This document shows, piece after piece, positions 17,025-25,722 of a stretch of DNA of 64,000 nt. Both the position numbers and the translations under genes were made by a program. This stretch comes from Desulfovibrio sp. X2 (GTDB lineage: Bacteria > Desulfobacterota > Desulfovibrionia > Desulfovibrionales > Desulfovibrionaceae). Position 1 is the stretch's first letter. Every line of letters begins with the position of its first letter. The stretch is taken from contig NZ_ATHV01000006.1 of NCBI RefSeq assembly GCF_000422205.1, positions 43,411-107,410 on the forward strand, read 5' to 3'. The notes under the pieces are model-generated. The model did no database searches. It was not told the DNA's origin and was given only the letters and a program-made list of their open reading frames with translations.

Positions 17025-18223
17025 GCACCTTCCCCTTCTTTGCTCCGGGATTCGCGGACGAGCGCGGCGAGCAGGTCCGCCGCCCTTGCCGCGCCGTCGA
17101 TGGACACGGCCTCGGCCCGGCACGAACGCACGGGAGCCGCGGCAAGGGCCTTCTCGAGACCCTGCACGAGCCCGGTTGCGTCGAGCCTCGCGGCGTCGAG
17201 AGGCACGAGGTCCGGCCGCCGCGCGGCCAGCCCGGCCACGTGAAGCTCCTGCTCGTTGTCCTTCATGCCGCGCAGCAGGACCACGCCGCCTATGTCCGCT
17301 GCCAGCACGTCGGTCAGGCTGTTGTAGCCTCCGTAGACCACGGCCAGGCGCGCTCCGGCCATGGCGTCCGCGTACGCCTCGCCGAAATCGCACAGCGTCG
17401 CTCCCGGCACGCCGGAGAAGAGGCGGGCCGCCTCCTCCCGCACCGTCCCCGCGCCCTCGCCTCGCCCGTAGTCGAGAAAAATGCGCCAGGGACCGAGCGT
17501 CTTGCAGGTCCGTGCCGCGGCCTCGGACACGGCGCGCAGGAGTCCCGGCGAGGCCGCGTCCGCCCAGGAAAGCCCCATGACCACGCCCCGGCGCATGCCT
17601 GCGGGGGCGAGGAGTCCGGCCGCGTCCAGTTCGCGCAGCCGGGAGACGTAGCCGCAGACATCGGGAGCGCGGCCGAAATGGCTTTCCAACCGTTCGGCCT
17701 CCGTGGGGGAGACGTTCCTGTCGCCGTACCAGAAGAGCGTTCGGAAATGTTTCCTGAAAAGTCCGGCCGCGAGATCGGACCAGACCTTGCCCACCCCGCC
17801 GACCACGGCGCGCACGCCGAGCACCCAGGCCGTCCCGCCGGACGTGGCCTCGAGCGCGGGCACGAGTTCGCGGTGCTTGCCCTGGGGGGTGTGGTCGGCC
17901 AGCGCCACGCGCGGCCGAAGCGTCGCGGCCGCGGCCCGGATCAGTTCCGCGCGCGCCTCGCCCAGTGCCGCGTCGGACAGCCCGCAGTCCCCGGGGGCCC
18001 CCTGGGAACGGCCCTCGACTACGCGCGTGGCGTAGGACGGCAGCTTGATCCAGTCCAGCGGAGCGCCGCGCACGAGCCCCTCCACGCGGCGCTCTCCGCT
18101 CAGCAAGGCCACGCGCAGGTCCGGGTGGCGGCGGCGCAGGGCCAGTCCCACGGCCGCAGTGCGGCTGACGTGGCCTATGCCGCGGCCGTCGTGGGCGTAG
18201 AGGAGAATGTCGAGCCGTTCCAT
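17021..18223 (-). CDS. MurG/COG4671-like glycosyltransferase (paralogue 1)
   Basis: A 400-residue GT-B-fold enzyme. The N-terminal signature ILLYAHDGRGIGHVSRTAAV matches the opening of COG4671-type predicted glycosyltransferases, and the C-terminal donor-site segment VVYGGYNSLTDVLAADIGGV contains the GYN motif shared with the genes at 18411 and 22924. Divergent from the 18411 paralogue across a 187-base gap and coupled to the downstream methyltransferase. Acceptor and donor sugars are unknown. The N-terminal region is less well conserved than in the 18411 copy, so the paralogues probably have different substrates. Confidence 0.82.
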   Translation of the reverse strand: MERLDILLYAHDGRGIGHVSRTAAVGLALRRRHPDLRVALLSGERRVEGLVRGAPLDWIKLPSYATRVVEGRSQGAPGDCGLSDAALGEARAELIRAAAATLRPRVALADHTPQGKHRELVPALEATSGGTAWVLGVRAVVGGVGKVWSDLAAGLFRKHFRTLFWYGDRNVSPTEAERLESHFGRAPDVCGYVSRLRELDAAGLLAPAGMRRGVVMGLSWADAASPGLLRAVSEAAARTCKTLGPWRIFLDYGRGEGAGTVREEAARLFSGVPGATLCDFGEAYADAMAGARLAVVYGGYNSLTDVLAADIGGVVLLRGMKDNEQELHVAGLAARRPDLVPLDAARLDATGLVQGLEKALAAAPVRSCRAEAVSIDGAARAADLLAALVRESRSKEGEGA

Positions 18224-18301
18224 ATGGGGTGTCGTCGTTCGCCGTGGTCAATGGCACGTTTTTCGATTTTCAACAATCTCGGGCAAGATGCGGGGCGGTC
18301 A

Positions 18302-18330
18302 TTGCATCGATACCCGATTAAGCGTATGAG
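18302..18330 (+). promoter_or_regulatory. Candidate sigma-70-type promoter upstream of the 18411 glycosyltransferase operon
   Basis: TTGCAT at 18302-18307 and TATGAG at 18325-18330 are separated by 17 bases. The site lies in the 187-base divergent gap between the 17021 and 18411 glycosyltransferase genes and points toward 18411. The -10 is imperfect and GC-rich genomes give chance matches, so support is modest. Confidence 0.3.
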
Positions 18331-18410
18331 GCAGCTTGCCGTCGTTTGCCCGGGGCCACGGCGCTTCAGAAATCGAACTCACGCTCCATGAAGGATACCG
18401 CTTCGCGCCG

Positions 18411-19601
18411 ATGATCGACCCCAGCACCTTCAACATCCTGATGTATTCCCACGACACGTACGGGCTGGGACACATCCGGCGGACCATGGCCATCGCGGCC
18501 CAACTCCGCCGCCCGAACGTGAACATCCTCATCCTTACGGGCTCGCCCATCGTCGGCCGCTTCGACATCCCGGAGCAGATCGATTTCGTGCGGGTTCCGG
18601 GGATGATAAAGCAGGCGAACGACCAGTACATCCCGTACACCATCAAGATCGATCCCGAACACGCGCTGCAGATCCGCCAGAGCATCATCAGGGCCACCGC
18701 CAAGGCCTTCAAGCCCCAGCTCTTCATCGTGGACAAGGCGCCGCGCGGCCTGAACTCCGAGATCATGCCCACGCTCAGGATGCTCAGACGGGAAGCCCCC
18801 TACTGCCGCACCGTGCTCGGTCTGCGCGACATCATGGACGACGCGGCGAGCACGGTGGAGGACTGGAAGAGCAAGGACATCTATTCCGTGCTCGACAAGT
18901 ACTACTCCGAGATATGGGTCTACGGCGACCAGAAGCTTTACGACCCCATAATCGAGTACCAGATCCCCGAGCACATCAGCAAAAAAATCGTCTTCACCGG
19001 CTATATCCCCCGCCTGGCCAAGCACGGCACGGACATGCGCAAGGAGCAGCACGTCAACTGCAAGGAGCGCCTGGTGGTCGTGACCACGGGCGGCGGCGGC
19101 GACGGCTACGCCGTGCTCGACACGTACCTGCGCATGCTCGAGGAGACGCCGCCGACGATGCCCATGCGCACGGTCATGGTCTCCGGGCCCTTCATGGCCA
19201 AGTCCGAACGGGTCGCCGTGGCCTGCCGCGCCAAAAAGCTGGGCGTGAAGTTCTACCACTTCAGCCGCCAGATGGAGAACTTCATCGCCGCGGCCGACCT
19301 TGTGGTGAGCATGGGCGGCTACAACACGGTCTGCGAAATCCTCTCCCAGCACAAGGTTTCGCTGATCATCCCACGCGAGACGCCCAGACGCGAGCAGCGC
19401 ATCCGCGCCGAAGTCATGAAGAAACACTCCCTCATGGACTTCATCCCCTGGAACGATCTCTCTCCCGAACGCATGCGCGACAAGCTCGAGGAACTCCTGA
19501 ACAACATCGAGCCCTGCCGCTCCGCAGTCAACGACTTCGCCCTGAGCGGCCTCGAGGTCATGCGCGAGCGCCTGGCGAAATTCCAAGCCGAACAGCAATG
19601 A
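18411..19601 (+). CDS. MurG/COG4671-like glycosyltransferase (paralogue 2)
   Basis: A 396-residue predicted glycosyltransferase and the most typical COG4671 member of the three here: ILMYSHDTYGLGHIRRTMAI at the N-terminus, VVTTGGGGDGYAVLDTYL at the domain junction, and VVSMGGYNTVCEILSQHK plus LIIPRETPRREQRIRAEVM in the donor-binding half. The ATG at 18411 puts the first strand close to the N-terminus, as expected; an upstream extension to 18336 lacks family resemblance. Its stop overlaps the ATG of the next glycosyltransferase by 4 bases, starting a co-translated pair. Substrate unknown. Confidence 0.88.
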   Translation: MIDPSTFNILMYSHDTYGLGHIRRTMAIAAQLRRPNVNILILTGSPIVGRFDIPEQIDFVRVPGMIKQANDQYIPYTIKIDPEHALQIRQSIIRATAKAFKPQLFIVDKAPRGLNSEIMPTLRMLRREAPYCRTVLGLRDIMDDAASTVEDWKSKDIYSVLDKYYSEIWVYGDQKLYDPIIEYQIPEHISKKIVFTGYIPRLAKHGTDMRKEQHVNCKERLVVVTTGGGGDGYAVLDTYLRMLEETPPTMPMRTVMVSGPFMAKSERVAVACRAKKLGVKFYHFSRQMENFIAAADLVVSMGGYNTVCEILSQHKVSLIIPRETPRREQRIRAEVMKKHSLMDFIPWNDLSPERMRDKLEELLNNIEPCRSAVNDFALSGLEVMRERLAKFQAEQQ

Positions 19602-20839
19602 CCCCAGAAAACGCTCCGGTTCTGGGCATGGTCCTGAAGGGCTATCCCAGGATATCGGAAACATTCATCGCCAACGAGATCAGGCTCCTCGAGGGGCGCG
19701 GCTTCACCATCCGCATCATCTCCATGCGCAAGCCCCGCGAGGCCTTCTGCCACGAGTCCGTCAAGGAGATCCGGGCGGAGGTGGACTACCTGCCTTCGGA
19801 GCTTTCGGGCAACTGGGGCCGCATCCTTCGCGCCAACTGGCGGGCCGCGCGCCTTTACCCGAAAGGCTACCGCAAGGCCGTGGGCCATACCGTGCGCCGC
19901 TTCATGCGCTCGCGCCGCATGGCCAGCATCAAGCACCTGCTCCAGGCCGGAGTGATCGCGGGCGAGATCCTGCCGCACGCAGGCATCGGGCACCTGCACG
20001 CCCATTTCGCCCATTCCCCGGCCTCCGTGGCCTCGCTCGCGGCCTGCATCGGCGGCCTGCCCTTCAGCTTCACCGGCCACGCCAAGGACATCTGGACGCA
20101 GAATCCGGAGAGCCTGCAGGAAAAGATAGCCGAGGCCTCGTTCGTGGTCACCTGCACCGGTCACAACCACGAATACCTCGACTCCCTGAACGAGCTCAGG
20201 CGCCCGCTGTACCGCGTCTATCACGGCATCGACCTGGGACTTTTCACACCCGGCGAGGAGCGTGGCACGCCCGAGCCGCCCTACCGCATCCTTTCCATCG
20301 CCCGCTTCACCGCCAAGAAGGGATTGCCCACGGTCCTGCGCGCCCTGCGCCGCCTGGCCGACCAGGGGCTGGCCTTCGACTACTGCCTGATCGGTGACGG
20401 CGACGACCGCGCCGCGATCCTCGGCCAGCTCGACGAACTCGGGCTGACCGAGCGCACGCAGTGGCTCGGCACGCAGACCCACGAGGAGGTCCTGCGCCAG
20501 TTCGAGCGCGCCGACTGCTTCGCCCTGGGCTGCGAGGTGGCGGACAACGGCGACCGGGACGGCATCCCGAACGTGCTCGTGGAAAGCATGGCCATGAACG
20601 TGCCCGTGGTCGCCACCACCGTCTCCGGCATCCCGGAGCTGGTCGAAGACGGCGTCTCCGGCCTGCTCGTGGAGCCCGGAGACGACGAGGCCATGGCCGC
20701 CGCCATCCTGAAGAGCCTCACGGACGCCGATTTCCGCGCCCGTTCTACGCAGGCGGCACGGGAGACGGTCAGGCAGCATTTCGACGCGCGGGAGTGCATC
20801 GTGGAGCTCGCCGACATCTGGACCAAACACCTGGCCTGA
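19598..20839 (+). CDS. GT4-family glycosyltransferase
   Basis: A 413-residue retaining glycosyltransferase with GT-B fold. Visible are the opening GMVLKGYPRISETFIANEI, the acceptor-domain segments HLHAHFAHSPASVASLA and FSFTGHAKDIW, the donor-domain start ILSIARFTAKKGLPTVLRAL, and the GT4 EX7E-type region DGIPNVLVESMAMNVPVV with TVSGIPELVEDGVSGLLV. The ETFI and HAKDIW segments are common in exopolysaccharide or LPS colanic-acid-type enzymes (WcaL/AmsK-like). Coupled to the upstream COG4671 gene by an ATGA overlap. Confidence 0.92.
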   Translation: MTPENAPVLGMVLKGYPRISETFIANEIRLLEGRGFTIRIISMRKPREAFCHESVKEIRAEVDYLPSELSGNWGRILRANWRAARLYPKGYRKAVGHTVRRFMRSRRMASIKHLLQAGVIAGEILPHAGIGHLHAHFAHSPASVASLAACIGGLPFSFTGHAKDIWTQNPESLQEKIAEASFVVTCTGHNHEYLDSLNELRRPLYRVYHGIDLGLFTPGEERGTPEPPYRILSIARFTAKKGLPTVLRALRRLADQGLAFDYCLIGDGDDRAAILGQLDELGLTERTQWLGTQTHEEVLRQFERADCFALGCEVADNGDRDGIPNVLVESMAMNVPVVATTVSGIPELVEDGVSGLLVEPGDDEAMAAAILKSLTDADFRARSTQAARETVRQHFDARECIVELADIWTKHLA

Positions 20840-21135
20840 GCCGAGGCTTTTGGCGCACCCGCCAGCAGACGGCTTTGCGCTTCCTGAAAAAAGGCCGCGG
20901 GCATCGACCGATGCCCGCGCAATGTGCTAGAGAGGGCACGGACTTACGCGGCACGACCGCGCCCCAGGGCGCACAGCGGCGTCGAAGATGCCGCCCGCCG
21001 CACGATAGGAACACGCAACCTTTGAGAGGAGCGCGTCCTGCAGCCTTTCCTCCTCGGCGCGCGGCGTCCGGGTTCGACACCGGCCGACACGCCGCGCACG
21101 AAGGTCGGCGGCAGCGGGACCATGCGGCACACGCC
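20840..21135. other. 296-base gap between two glycosyltransferase genes
   Basis: No convincing gene. The left part contains a strong inverted repeat at 20896-20919, annotated separately. The right part (about 20940-21135) is GC-rich with no plausible ribosome site until the ATG at 21136. Long open frames here are composition artefacts rich in Arg and Pro. A promoter for the 21136 gene set may lie here, but I could not name one. Confidence 0.5.
20886..20919 (-). terminator. Intrinsic-terminator-like hairpin, oriented to the minus strand
   Basis: Bases 20896-20919 form a perfect palindrome (CGCGGGCATCG-AC-CGATGCCCGCG), with 9-11 paired bases. A run of six A at 20887-20892 lies on the plus-strand left side, so only a minus-strand transcript would show the hairpin followed by a U-run. 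On the plus strand, after the stop at 20839, the hairpin has no U-run and could act only as a 3' stabiliser or weak stop. No minus-strand gene ends here. Confidence 0.55.
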
Positions 21136-22281
21136 ATGCGCATAGCCTTCTACATGCCCTTCAAGTCACTGGATGCCCCGAATCCCTCGGGAGATCTCGT
21201 CATCGGCCGGGGAATCCACGACTTTCTGCTCGCCAAAGGCCACGACGTGAGGCTCGTCAGCCGCCTGCGCACCCGCTACATCTTCTGGAAACCCTGGAAA
21301 TGGGCCTCGGCGGCCATGGAGCGTCAGCGTACAAAGACGCTCTGCCGGGAGTTCGGGGCCGAGCTGTGGCTGACCTACCATGCCTACTGGAAGGCCCCGG
21401 ACGTGCTCGGCCCGTCCTGCTCCCGCGCGCTCGGCATCCCCTACGCCGTGGTCCAGGCCTCCTACGCCACCAAGTACCGCAAGCGGCTGCTCACCCGGCC
21501 AGGCTTCTCGCTCAGCCGCGATTCCCTGCTCGCGGCCGACGCCGTGGTGGCCAACAAGCGGCGCGACTTCGTGAACGTAGGCAGGCTCGTGGAGCCCGCC
21601 CGCCTTTCCTACGTCCCGGTGGGCATCCGCCCCGCGGAATTCACCCGCGACGAGGCGGAGCGCACCCGCCTGCGCGCGGAATGGGGAGCGGCCGGGGAGC
21701 GCCCCGTGGTGCTCTGCGCGGCCATGTTCCGCTCCGACGTGAAGACACGTGGCCTGCTCTCGACCATCGCGGCCTGTGCCAGGCTGGCGGAGGAAGGACG
21801 CGACTTCCTCCTCGTCATCGCGGGCGACGGCCCGGAGCGAGCCCGCGTCGAGGCCGCCGTCCGCGCCCTGCCCGAGGGAAGGGTGCGCCTGCTCGGCCTC
21901 GTGCCGCGCAAGGAGATGGCCTCGGTCTACTCCGCCGCTGACATCTTCGCCTTCCCAGGCATCAACGAGGCCCTGGGCATGGCATTCCTCGAGGCCCAGT
22001 CATGCGGACTGCCCGTGGTCGCCCTCAAGGGATGGGGCGTGACCGAGGCGGTGGCCGACAACGAAACCGGGCTGCTCGTGCCGCCCGCGGAGCAGGGAGC
22101 CTTCGCAAGGGCCATCGCGCGCCTGCTGGACGACGCCGAGCTCCGCAACCGCCTCGGCGCCGCCGGCGCGGCCAGGGTGCGCGAGACCTTCGACCAGGAG
22201 CGCAACTACGGGCGCATCGAGACCATCCTGGCCGGACTCGCGGCCCGGCGTGACGACTGCCGCGCCGGGAGCGCCCGATGA
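21136..22281 (+). CDS. GT4-family glycosyltransferase
   Basis: A 381-residue GT-B glycosyltransferase. N-terminal MRIAFYMPFKSLDAPNPSGD and VIGRGIHDFLLAKGHDVRLV form the acceptor domain. The donor half shows LVIAGDGPERARVEAAVRAL, LLGLVPRKEMASVYSAADIF and the EX7E-type segment NEALGMAFLEAQSCGLPVVA with GVTEAVADNETGLLVPP. I chose the ATG at 21136 since the upstream open frame is Arg/Gly-rich non-coding sequence. Its stop overlaps the ATG of the phosphatase at 22278. It belongs to a four-gene string (21136-24902) with minimal gaps. Confidence 0.9.
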   Translation: MRIAFYMPFKSLDAPNPSGDLVIGRGIHDFLLAKGHDVRLVSRLRTRYIFWKPWKWASAAMERQRTKTLCREFGAELWLTYHAYWKAPDVLGPSCSRALGIPYAVVQASYATKYRKRLLTRPGFSLSRDSLLAADAVVANKRRDFVNVGRLVEPARLSYVPVGIRPAEFTRDEAERTRLRAEWGAAGERPVVLCAAMFRSDVKTRGLLSTIAACARLAEEGRDFLLVIAGDGPERARVEAAVRALPEGRVRLLGLVPRKEMASVYSAADIFAFPGINEALGMAFLEAQSCGLPVVALKGWGVTEAVADNETGLLVPPAEQGAFARAIARLLDDAELRNRLGAAGAARVRETFDQERNYGRIETILAGLAARRDDCRAGSAR

Positions 22282-22895
22282 GCGCGATGCCTCCTACCCG
22301 TTTTCTTCTCCTGCGGCACGGGGAGACGCTCTGGAACCAGGAGCACCGCATCCAGGGCCAGCTCGAGACGCCGCTTGCGCCCGAGGGCGAGGCCCAGGCC
22401 AGACGCTGGGGCGTGCGCCTGGCGGACGAAGGCGCCTCCCGCATCCTGGCGAGCGATCTGGGGCGGGCCGTGGCCACCGCCGAGATCCTCAACCAACGCT
22501 TGAAGGTTCCATTGGCCACGGACTTCAGGCTGCGCGAACAAGACTGGGGACAATGGTCCGGCTTGACGCTGGACACGCTCGAGCGGGACAAGGGGGGCGA
22601 ACTCGCGGCGTTGGCCGCCAAGGGATGGGACTTCAGGCCGCCGGGCGGGGAATCGCGCCGGGAGGTGCTCGCCAGGATGCTGGCCGCGCTCGAGGATGCC
22701 GCCGGAACGTTTCCCGGCCAGCGCATCCTGGTGGTGAGCCACCTGGGAGCGATCAAGTGCCTGACCTACCACCTGCTCGGCCGGGATTTCCAGGCCTCGG
22801 ACTCCAAGCCGAAGCTGCTCGCACGCCGCGCCCTGCACCGAATCGCCTGGAACGGCAAGGATTTCGCCGTCGAGAGCCTGAACGAAGAGCTGTAG
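22278..22895 (+). CDS. Histidine phosphatase (phosphoglycerate mutase-like)
   Basis: A 205-residue branch-1 histidine phosphatase. The catalytic RHG motif is in FLLLRHGETLWNQEHRIQGQ, the second arginine in SDLGRAVATAEIL, the acid in DFRLREQDWGQWSG, and the second catalytic His in LVVSHLGAIKCL. These features fit phosphatases such as CobC/GpmB-type enzymes instead of true mutases. It is embedded in a glycosyltransferase operon (ATGA overlap with the upstream gene, 28 bases to the next), so a sugar-phosphate or lipid-phosphate substrate is plausible. Confidence 0.9.
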   Translation: MSAMPPTRFLLLRHGETLWNQEHRIQGQLETPLAPEGEAQARRWGVRLADEGASRILASDLGRAVATAEILNQRLKVPLATDFRLREQDWGQWSGLTLDTLERDKGGELAALAAKGWDFRPPGGESRREVLARMLAALEDAAGTFPGQRILVVSHLGAIKCLTYHLLGRDFQASDSKPKLLARRALHRIAWNGKDFAVESLNEEL

Positions 22896-22923
22896 GCCCA
22901 GGCCGCAGCCGGAGGGATGCGAG

Positions 22924-24123
22924 ATGAAAGTCGTCTTCTACAGCCAGCACGTCCTCGGCGTCGGGCACTTCTTCCGCTCCCTGACCCTGGCCGCGGGGCT
23001 CGCCCCGGACGAGGTCGTCCTGGTCAGCGGAGGCAGGCAGGCGCCGGAGCTGAAGCTGCCGCAGAACGTGCGCGAGGTGCACCTCCCCTCCCTGTCCATG
23101 GACGCGGCCTTCAGGGGACTGCACACCGAGGACGGGGCCGACGTGGAAGTGATCAAGGCGGCTCGCCGCGACATGCTGCTCGGCGTGCTCGAACGCGAGC
23201 GTCCGGACGTCTTCCTCATCGAGCTCTTCCCCTTCGGCCGCAAGAAGTTCCGCTTCGAGCTCGAGCCTGCGCTCGAAGCCTGCCGCGCGGCCGGTCCGAA
23301 CGGACCGGCCGTGGTCTGCTCCCTGCGCGACATCCTGGTCGAGCGCGAGGACATGCAGAAGTACGAGCATCGCGTCCTCGCGACCCTGGAGAAATGGTTC
23401 GACCTGGTCCTGGTGCACGCCGACCAGGACGTGCAGTGCCTGGACGAGACCTTTCCCCGCACTTCCGAGATCCCGGTGCCGGTGGCCTACACCGGCTTCG
23501 TGGCCGAACGCCCGGCGCCCGGCGCACGCGAACGCGGACGCGCGGCGGCAGGACTCGGCCCCGCGGAAAAGCTGGTGGTGGCGAGCGCGGGCGGGGGGCA
23601 GGTCGGCTTTCCCCTGCTGAACGCGGCAGTGGAGGCCTTCGGCCTTCTCGCCGACCGGCCGGACTACCGCCTGCGCGTGCTCACCGGCCCCTTCATGCCG
23701 GAGATAGAATTCGCCCGGCTGAAGGCGCGGGCGAGCGATCTTCCGAACGTCCAGGTGCAACGCTTCGAGGAACGCTTCCTCGACCTCCTGGCCGCGGCCG
23801 ACCTGTCCATCAGCCAGGCCGGGTACAACACCAGCATGAACGTGCTCGCGGCCAAGGTCCCGGCCCTGGTCCTGCCCTTCGACGCCAACACGGAGCAGGC
23901 GAGGCGGGCGGCCAAGCTCGAGAAGCTCGGCGCCCTGGCGGTGATCGGAGGCCACGAACTCTTCCCCCAGGGCCTCGTCGCGCGCATCTGCGAGGTGCTG
24001 ACCAAGCACCCCTTCGCTCCCTCCCGTCAGGTCAACCTGGACGGAGCCGCCAACTCGGCCATCCTTTTGCGCCGCCTGGTCGGCAAGGACAGCGCGCAGA
24101 AGCCGGGGAAGGCCCGCCGGTGA
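22924..24123 (+). CDS. MurG/COG4671-like glycosyltransferase (paralogue 3)
   Basis: A 399-residue predicted GT-B enzyme. It opens with VVFYSQHVLGVGHFFRSLTL, where the usual SHDxxGLGHxRR motif has become SQHVLGVGHFFRS. The linker LVVASAGGGQVGFPLLNAAV and the donor segment LSISQAGYNTSMNVLAAKVP with ALVLPFDANTEQARRAAKLE are like MurG and the other two paralogues here. The ATG at 22924 has GGAGG 12 bases upstream. The stop overlaps a GTG start of the deacetylase gene. Its divergence in the first motif suggests a different acceptor. Confidence 0.86.
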   Translation: MKVVFYSQHVLGVGHFFRSLTLAAGLAPDEVVLVSGGRQAPELKLPQNVREVHLPSLSMDAAFRGLHTEDGADVEVIKAARRDMLLGVLERERPDVFLIELFPFGRKKFRFELEPALEACRAAGPNGPAVVCSLRDILVEREDMQKYEHRVLATLEKWFDLVLVHADQDVQCLDETFPRTSEIPVPVAYTGFVAERPAPGARERGRAAAGLGPAEKLVVASAGGGQVGFPLLNAAVEAFGLLADRPDYRLRVLTGPFMPEIEFARLKARASDLPNVQVQRFEERFLDLLAAADLSISQAGYNTSMNVLAAKVPALVLPFDANTEQARRAAKLEKLGALAVIGGHELFPQGLVARICEVLTKHPFAPSRQVNLDGAANSAILLRRLVGKDSAQKPGKARR

Positions 24124-24902
24124 ACTACGCCCCGAGCGCCCTCTGGCGGACGCCCCCTCCGGACTTCGGAGCCCGGCTTTCGGCCCTGCTTGCGGCAGGC
24201 CTCGGACGAGGCCCCCTGCGCGTCTACTGCCGTGCGGACGACGTCGGCATGGGCGGCACCGCCTTCTGCGAGATGATCACATGCTTCGCCCGCCACAAGG
24301 TGCCTCTGGCCCTGGCCGTGGTGCCCTCCTGGCTGCCGCTCGGCCTCTCCCGCCTCGGCCGCGACATGGACTTCGCCGATCCCCTGTGGAGCCTCCACCA
24401 GCATGGGTATCGCCACGCCAGCACGGCGCGCTCGGGCAAGAAGATGGAATTCGGGCCGGACATGCCGGGCGACGCCAAGCGCCGTCTGCTCGCGGCTGGC
24501 CGCGACATGCTGCGCCGCGCCTTCGGCGGCCGTTTCGTGCCCCTGTTCACGCCGCCGTGGAACCGCTGCGACCAGACGACCATGGAGATACTCCGTGAGC
24601 TCGGCTTCGCGGGCACCTCGCGCTGGCAGGGGGCCCTGCCCGCAGTTCCGTCCGGCCTGCGCGAACTGCCGGTGAACGTGGACCTGCACATCAGGAAGGA
24701 GGCCGACCCCGAGGCGCAGCTCTGCGGTCTGCTCGCCGAAATGCGCGGCGCCTTGTCGCTCGGCTACCTGGGGCTCATGCTCCACCACCAGCGCCAGACA
24801 GGCGCCTCGCTGGAATTCCTGAACCTTTTGCTGGGTCGGCTCGCCGCCTCCGGGAACGTGCGCTTCGTGGACGCGCGGACAGCTCTCGCGGCCAGCCGGT
24901 AA
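24120..24902 (+). CDS. NodB-like polysaccharide deacetylase family protein
   Basis: A 260-residue protein of the deacetylase superfamily. The metal-site Asp pair appears in YCRADDVGMGG, the His motif in LWSLHQHGYRHAS, the Arg/Pro loop in LFTPPWNRCDQTTMEIL, and the final His in LGLMLHHQRQ. Starts at GTG 24120, overlapping the glycosyltransferase stop by 4 bases. The first residues show no signal peptide, so the enzyme may act on cytoplasmic or lipid-linked sugars, unlike secreted NodB relatives. Last gene of the 21136-24902 string. Confidence 0.84.
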   Translation: MNYAPSALWRTPPPDFGARLSALLAAGLGRGPLRVYCRADDVGMGGTAFCEMITCFARHKVPLALAVVPSWLPLGLSRLGRDMDFADPLWSLHQHGYRHASTARSGKKMEFGPDMPGDAKRRLLAAGRDMLRRAFGGRFVPLFTPPWNRCDQTTMEILRELGFAGTSRWQGALPAVPSGLRELPVNVDLHIRKEADPEAQLCGLLAEMRGALSLGYLGLMLHHQRQTGASLEFLNLLLGRLAASGNVRFVDARTALAASR

Positions 24903-24928
24903 GATTCGGTTCCATGCCTCAGGATCGT

Positions 24929-24956
24929 TGCATTTCGCGGCGTTTCGGGTATTTTG
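24929..24956 (+). promoter_or_regulatory. Candidate sigma-70-type promoter for the ABC/OPT-like/PqqD operon
   Basis: TTGCAT at 24929-24934 and TATTTT at 24951-24956, with a 16-base spacer, in the 109-base gap before the permease gene at 25012. The region is locally more AT-rich than its surroundings. If used, the start site would be near 24963, leaving a leader of about 50 bases that includes AGGAAGG just before the ATG. Confidence 0.35.
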
Positions 24957-25011
24957 AATTTCATGGGATCGCAGAATTTCCCGCCCGTTTTTTCCCCCAG
25001 GAAGGTGTTCC

Positions 25012-25713
25012 ATGGTCAGGACCGATATTCTTGACCGCAAGCCCCCGGAATCCGGGGGAGATATCCGAGGGCAGGTCGTTCTGCCCTTCCGCAAGGCCCT
25101 GCAGATCAGCTTCGAGAGCCTGCAGGTGCGCTTCCTGCGCAACTGCGTCACGGTCACGACCCTGATCCTCGCGGTCGCGTTCCTGGGCTTCACCCTCGTC
25201 TCCGCCGACATCGCCACGGGCATCCTGCGCTCCAACGTCCCCGGAAGCCGCCAGATGCTCGTCCGGGCGGGCTTCGATCTGGCCGCTGGGGCCATGAACG
25301 TCGGGGCCACGGCCAAGGACCGCTGGATCATCATCCTCTCCCTGCTGGTCTGCGCCGTGGGCATCGTCAACGCGCAACTCATGTCCGTGACCGAGCGCTT
25401 CCGCGAGATAGGCACCATGAAATGCCTGGGCGCGCTGGACAGCTTCATCCTGCGTCTGTTCCTGATCGAGGCCGCCCTGCAGGGGCTGGCCGGGGCGCTC
25501 CTCGGCGGCCTGCTCGGCACGCTGACGGCCCTGCTCGTCGGCCTCGTGCGCTTCGGCCCTTCGGCCGTGGCCCACACCTCGCCGATGGACGCGCTGCTCT
25601 CGCTGCTCGCGGCGGCCGGGGTGGGCCTGCTTCTGTCCATGCTGGGCGTGCTCTATCCGGCCGTGGTGGCGGCGCGCATGCAACCCGTAGAGGCCATGCG
25701 GGCCGAGGAGTAG
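25012..25713 (+). CDS. FtsX-type ABC transporter permease, small subunit
   Basis: A 233-residue inner-membrane protein of the FtsX/MacB permease type. Four hydrophobic segments are seen: VTVTTLILAVAFLGFTLVSA near the N-terminus, WIIILSLLVCAVGIVNAQLM, FLIEAALQGLAGALLGGLLG and LAAAGVGLLLSMLGVLYPAV. The pattern after segment 2, TERFREIGTMKCLGA, is the hallmark FtsX coupling region, and the protein ends with VVAARMQPVEAMRAEE. The first periplasmic loop is only about 60 residues, unlike the very large one of the partner gene at 26466. It opens a seven-gene operon. The ATG has AGGAAGG upstream. Confidence 0.9.
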   Translation: MVRTDILDRKPPESGGDIRGQVVLPFRKALQISFESLQVRFLRNCVTVTTLILAVAFLGFTLVSADIATGILRSNVPGSRQMLVRAGFDLAAGAMNVGATAKDRWIIILSLLVCAVGIVNAQLMSVTERFREIGTMKCLGALDSFILRLFLIEAALQGLAGALLGGLLGTLTALLVGLVRFGPSAVAHTSPMDALLSLLAAAGVGLLLSMLGVLYPAVVAARMQPVEAMRAEE

Positions 25714-25722
25714 GGAGGGATC

